Source: Spirochaetota bacterium (GTDB lineage Bacteria > Spirochaetota > Spirochaetia > Treponematales > Treponemataceae). Taken from it: a DNA stretch of 23,988 nucleotides. The notes under the pieces were generated by a model. The model ran no database searches, had not been told where the DNA came from, and saw only the letters and a list, made by a program, of their open reading frames with translations. Positions 21,785 to 23,988 of this stretch are shown here, piece by piece (position 1 is the stretch's first letter; each line of letters starts with the position of its first letter). The DNA lies in assembly GCA_023393015.1 (NCBI GenBank), contig JAEWMY010000013.1, positions 1 to 23,988 of the forward strand, in the 5' to 3' direction. Position numbers and translations under genes: made by a program.

Positions 21785-23794
21785 TCAGTCAAGGTTCCGC
21801 GAAACCTCCGTTTCCGATTCGATAGAAAGTACCCGACAGGCGACCCCGTCGTCGAGCCGCGGCCAGGTTTCGAGGTATACCCGCGTGTCCTTTGTCAGCG
21901 GTTCCAGCTCGAGGGTAAACTCGTGAGCCGATCCCGGACCGAAACGCTTTAGCCCGATTTCCCAGACATGACCCGCGCCGAGGCAAAAGTCGTCCGCGAC
22001 CAAGGTTTCCTTTTCCGTGAGACGCGCGACGTCTCCCTCCCAGGCTATGCGAAGGAAGCAATCGTCGCCCGTCCACGGGGGAACTTGAATCGTCCACGTC
22101 CGGTACGCCGTTCCGTCCGGGGATTCGACACCGGCAGTCTCGGAGAAACGGACGGGCGGGCCGGGTTTTCGCGTAACTGCGACGGCGCGACCTCCGTCCT
22201 CGAGAACGAAGCCGGTCTCGATCGCGATCGACCCGTTAGCGCGCCACGCGTCGAGCGCGTCCTTCCTCGAGAGGGTCATGACGTCGGCGTCGGTCGGCCA
22301 CGCGTCGTCGACGAACCGGTAGAGCGCTCCGTAGTTTTCCCGCGCCAGAAGCTCCTCGGCCTGGGCGAACGCCGCGTAAAAGACGTAGGTTTTCCGTTCG
22401 CCTCCGAAGACGCAGAGCGGCGTCACGAGGGCCGTCTCCAGCGTCGCGTTTCCCACGCGCATGTTGAAGGGAAGGAAGAAATACTCCCCGTCGCGCACGT
22501 CGATCGGCGGAAAGGCCGGCCCCGAGGGAACGGGAGCGACGAGCGAGACCCGTTCGTGGGAGGCTTGCTTCCGGCGCCGCTGGTAGTTGTTGACGAACAG
22601 GTATCCCGAGACGCCGTCATGGCGCCAGGAACGGCGGAGGGTAGCGGAATCGGAAGGAAAGAGCGGGTTTTCCGGGGGAATGAAAGCCGGCATGCGGCAC
22701 AGGTCCCGGCCGAAGTCGCGCGCGAACAGAGCGAAGAGCTTGAGTTCCCTCAGCGTGTCGGAAACCTGTCCGTACTCGCGGACGGGCGCGCGGAAATCGT
22801 AGGAAAGCTCGGGCAGGTCGTTGATCGACCCCGTCGCGCGCGACTCCTGCAGAGTCGTGAGCTTGCCGCGCGGGTTCGTTCCGCCGTGATACATATAGTA
22901 TCCGAGAAGGTTCACGCCGCTCCCGAGTTTCACCAGCGTCATGGCGCCGATGTCGCGCGCGGTCGCGCGGGGACGTCGATGTCGCGTCACCTGCAGGCCG
23001 CCGCCGAGTTCCGCGGTGAGGTACGGGAACTTTCCGATGTCGAAGGTAATTCCCGTTCCGAAGCCGTAATCGCTTCCGATATTGTGGTCGTTGCGTTCGT
23101 GCGTGAAGATATAATTGCCGCTCGGCTCGATGTCGGTGAGGCGCTGGTCCCAGGGGGCCTCGCAGTAACCGCCCATCACCGGGATCATTCCGCCGGTAAC
23201 CGCGCCTCCCCAGCCCGTCGCCGTCCACAGCGGCACGTCGATCCCCGCGTCGCGCGCGAGAGCCGCGAGCGTTCTCATGTGCGTCTCGCCGTCGGGACCC
23301 GACAGCCCCCCGCAGTGGCCGAACTCGTTTTCGACCTGCACTCCGATTATCGGTCCCCCGTCCCTTAAAAAGAGTCCCGAGACCTCGCGGGCGATCGCGC
23401 CGTAAAACCGCGCGACCTCCGCGAGATAACCGGGATCGTTCGTCCGCGCGTCAAAGGGTTTGTCGACCAACCAGTCGGGGAACCCTCCGTTTCGGACTTC
23501 CGCGTGTGACCAGGGCCCGATCCTGAGGATGAAAAAGAGGCCGCAGTCGGCCGCCGTTCTCACGAAAGCCGCGAGGTCGCGGTCTCCCGTAAAATCGTAT
23601 GTTCCCTCTATCTCCTCGTGATGAATCCAGATCACGTAGGACGATACGACTTCGACCCCTCCCGCTTTCATTTTCAGGAGCGATTCCCTCCAGTAGTCCG
23701 CGGGATATCGCGAGTAGTGCATCTCTCCCATTACGGGAAACCAGGGCTCGCCGTTCTTCGTAAGGTATTCGTTAGTGTATCCGAAGGTGTCCAT
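21785..23794 (-). CDS. Glycoside hydrolase family 35 beta-galactosidase
   Basis: A 669-residue enzyme expected to remove terminal beta-linked galactose. The barrel start (PVMGEMHYSRYPADYWRESL), the segment LRIGPWSHAEVRNGGFPDW, the acid/base Glu157 in VENEFG and the nucleophile Glu262 in LTAELGGG mark GH35. Residues about 345-669 are beta-rich and end in a jelly-roll-like sheet. No signal peptide is visible, so it acts in the cytoplasm on imported galacto-oligosaccharides. It lies 30 bases downstream of a same-strand gene with a probable galactan-type domain, suggesting an operon for plant galactan or arabinogalactan use. GGGGA precedes the ATG at 23794. The promoter is outside the window. Confidence 0.93.
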   Translation of the reverse strand: MDTFGYTNEYLTKNGEPWFPVMGEMHYSRYPADYWRESLLKMKAGGVEVVSSYVIWIHHEEIEGTYDFTGDRDLAAFVRTAADCGLFFILRIGPWSHAEVRNGGFPDWLVDKPFDARTNDPGYLAEVARFYGAIAREVSGLFLRDGGPIIGVQVENEFGHCGGLSGPDGETHMRTLAALARDAGIDVPLWTATGWGGAVTGGMIPVMGGYCEAPWDQRLTDIEPSGNYIFTHERNDHNIGSDYGFGTGITFDIGKFPYLTAELGGGLQVTRHRRPRATARDIGAMTLVKLGSGVNLLGYYMYHGGTNPRGKLTTLQESRATGSINDLPELSYDFRAPVREYGQVSDTLRELKLFALFARDFGRDLCRMPAFIPPENPLFPSDSATLRRSWRHDGVSGYLFVNNYQRRRKQASHERVSLVAPVPSGPAFPPIDVRDGEYFFLPFNMRVGNATLETALVTPLCVFGGERKTYVFYAAFAQAEELLARENYGALYRFVDDAWPTDADVMTLSRKDALDAWRANGSIAIETGFVLEDGGRAVAVTRKPGPPVRFSETAGVESPDGTAYRTWTIQVPPWTGDDCFLRIAWEGDVARLTEKETLVADDFCLGAGHVWEIGLKRFGPGSAHEFTLELEPLTKDTRVYLETWPRLDDGVACRVLSIESETEVSRNLD

Positions 23795-23824
23795 CGTATC
23801 CCCTGTCGGCGCGCGCGGCGTCCG

Positions 23825-23988
23825 TCATTCGACCGGCGCGAGGATGAAGTCGTCGAGCGATCCCCATCCCTTCGCGTCGCAGCCGACGTAGGCGCCGACG
23901 GTTACCGTTCCGTCGCGCACCTCGATGCGGCGTATCGTCGGCGTCCGGAAGTTACGCCATCCGTCGACGTTCGTCTTTTCCCGCGTTT
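23825..23988 (-). CDS. C-terminal fragment of a probable carbohydrate-active protein (partial)
   Basis: Only the last 53 residues are in the window; the 5' end lies beyond the right edge. The fragment reads TREKTNVDGWRNFRTPTIRR, then a strand VTVGAYVGCDAKGWGSLDDF and ends LAPVE. Strand W-G-S-L-D-D-F at the C-terminus is usual for jelly-roll carbohydrate-binding domains, for example those at the end of GH53 endo-galactanases (CBM61-like). It is 30 bases upstream of the beta-galactosidase on the same strand, which fits galactan degradation. The domain call rests on a short piece; the catalytic part was not seen. Confidence 0.5.
   Translation of the reverse strand, partial: TREKTNVDGWRNFRTPTIRRIEVRDGTVTVGAYVGCDAKGWGSLDDFILAPVE

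Overview
The window is G+C-rich, gene-dense bacterial chromosome, with about 20 intact protein genes and two partial ones. There is no rRNA, tRNA, CRISPR array, insertion sequence or phage gene. Two predicted lipoproteins, a cyclic-nucleotide-binding HD-GYP protein, a large hybrid kinase ending in GGDEF, a LuxR-type regulator and several small families together suggest a free-living or host-associated Spirochaetota member. That placement is inference; no marker gene is present.

Layout. 1-180 is A+T-richer and may hold the tail of an upstream gene. 181-3341 (+): an SH3b/NlpC-P60 lipoprotein, an unknown lipoprotein and a multi-pass membrane protein with an Mpv17/PMP22-like signature. 3382-5718 (-): a DUF4440-like protein, then a MATE transporter and an O6-alkylguanine-DNA alkyltransferase joined by an ATGA overlap. 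5826-7439 (+): a LuxR-type regulator and a YgjP-like metallopeptidase. 7477-8423 (-): a membrane protein and a winged-helix regulator, again ATGA-coupled. 8547-9980 (-) and 10104-11105 (+): a MocR-type regulator divergent from an aldo/keto reductase. 11107-12814 (-): a secreted NlpC/P60 hydrolase overlapping an APH-fold kinase. 13037-13546 (+): thiol peroxidase. 13569-14417 (-): an endonuclease/exonuclease/phosphatase-fold protein. 14565-18878 (+): a 1437-residue hybrid kinase. 18928-19026 (-): a 32-codon small ORF with a strong Shine-Dalgarno. 19151-20170 (-): tRNA-dihydrouridine synthase. 20287-21781 (+): a cNMP-HD-GYP phosphodiesterase overlapping an alkyltransferase-like (PWHR) protein. 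21785-23988 (-): a GH35 beta-galactosidase and the end of a probable carbohydrate-active protein.

Functional themes. First, cyclic-di-GMP: a soluble phosphorelay protein (three PAS, GAF, kinase, receiver, HPt, receiver, GGDEF) lies close to a phosphodiesterase that may read a cyclic nucleotide. Second, O6-alkylguanine repair: one catalytic (PCHR) and one non-catalytic (PWHR) member. Third, cell-wall remodelling: two different NlpC/P60 enzymes. Fourth, galactoside use at the right edge.

Promoters look sigma-70-like, with TATACT/GATACT/TACACT -10 boxes and 17-bp spacers. In at least six genes the -10 box ends 5-7 bases before the start codon and no Shine-Dalgarno is visible, which predicts leaderless mRNAs. 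Other genes have AGGAGG-type ribosome sites. I see no single unmistakably new multi-gene system. The strongest leads are the one-polypeptide phosphorelay/cyclase with repeated GHD loops, the bacterial Mpv17-like protein, the leaderless promoter pattern and the small acidic ORF.
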